6,669 nucleotides of DNA, taken from the NCBI GenBank assembly GCA_902773265.1, contig CACYDZ010000097.1:1-6669 (forward strand). The letters run 5' to 3'. Under the pieces are notes generated by a model. The model was given only the letters and a program-made list of their open reading frames with translations. It was not told where the DNA came from and did no database searches. The DNA is from an uncultured Ruminococcus sp. GTDB taxonomy: Bacteria; Bacillota; Clostridia; Oscillospirales; Acutalibacteraceae. Position 1 is the first letter of the stretch; the number at the start of each line of letters is the position of its first letter. The position numbers and the translations under genes are program-made. Shown piece by piece: positions 6,646-6,669 of this stretch.

Positions 6646-6669
6646 AAAGCGTTTATGGGGACGAGGGAC
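6646..6669 (+). ncRNA. Start of a 5' leader, possibly T-box-like (cut by the window edge)
   Basis: The predicted transcript opens AAAGCGTTTATGGGGACGAG, which recalls the 5' side of stem I of T-box leaders in Firmicutes (GCG..ATG.GGA..AGUA-like). Only about 24 nt are present. The expected AGUA appears as AGGGA, and no specifier loop, antiterminator or T-box motif can be seen here, so the identity is a guess. It could equally be a plain untranslated leader. Confidence 0.2.

Noticed and set aside
6655..6669. ATG at 6655 as the start of the next gene
   Set aside because: It is only about 10 nt after the predicted transcription start, has no Shine-Dalgarno site upstream (AAAAAGCG), and only five codons are visible.

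Overview
The window holds a two-gene glutamate synthase operon, both genes on the + strand. gltB (23-4555) encodes the large, alpha subunit of NADPH-dependent GOGAT. gltD (4793-6277) encodes the small, beta subunit. Both are full length, carry their expected catalytic and cofactor-binding motifs, and have nearly identical Shine-Dalgarno sites (AGGAAGAT, with ATG 6 nt after the G). Together they make the glutamine + 2-oxoglutarate + NADPH -> 2 glutamate step of ammonium assimilation.

The organism looks like a Gram-positive, low-to-middle GC Firmicute, probably a Clostridia member near Ruminococcus/Oscillospiraceae. The reasons are the strong AGGA-type ribosome sites, the moderately AT-rich genes, the sequence style of both proteins, and intergenic arrays of short GC-rich hairpins (TTAAGGGC..GCCCTTAA, CCCACTTTTT..AAAAAGTGGG). 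I remember such hairpin arrays from Ruminococcus-type genomes, but could not check this.

Layout: 1-22 is the gltB ribosome site, with no room for its promoter. 23-4555 is gltB. 4552-4774 is a 223-bp palindromic repeat element that fills almost the whole gltB-gltD gap and supplies the gltB stop codon. 4781-4786 is the gltD ribosome site and 4793-6277 is gltD. 6294-6340 is a strong intrinsic terminator. 6348-6467 is a second, shorter, inverted copy of the same repeat. 6468-6612 is AT-rich DNA without a gene. 6613-6640 is a sigma-A-like promoter firing out of the window into a leader that is cut off at 6669.

The main non-routine content is the repeat. The 223-bp copy has two related modules of about 88 bp, each with three hairpins, facing each other across an asymmetric 47-nt core. 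The copy after gltD matches the left module plus about 35 nt of the core in reverse orientation and lacks the second module. Stem sequences differ between the three modules, yet nearly all base pairs are kept by paired changes, so the fold appears to be what is conserved. This looks like a MITE-like or REP-like non-autonomous family. No new protein system is visible; the protein-coding part is ordinary housekeeping.
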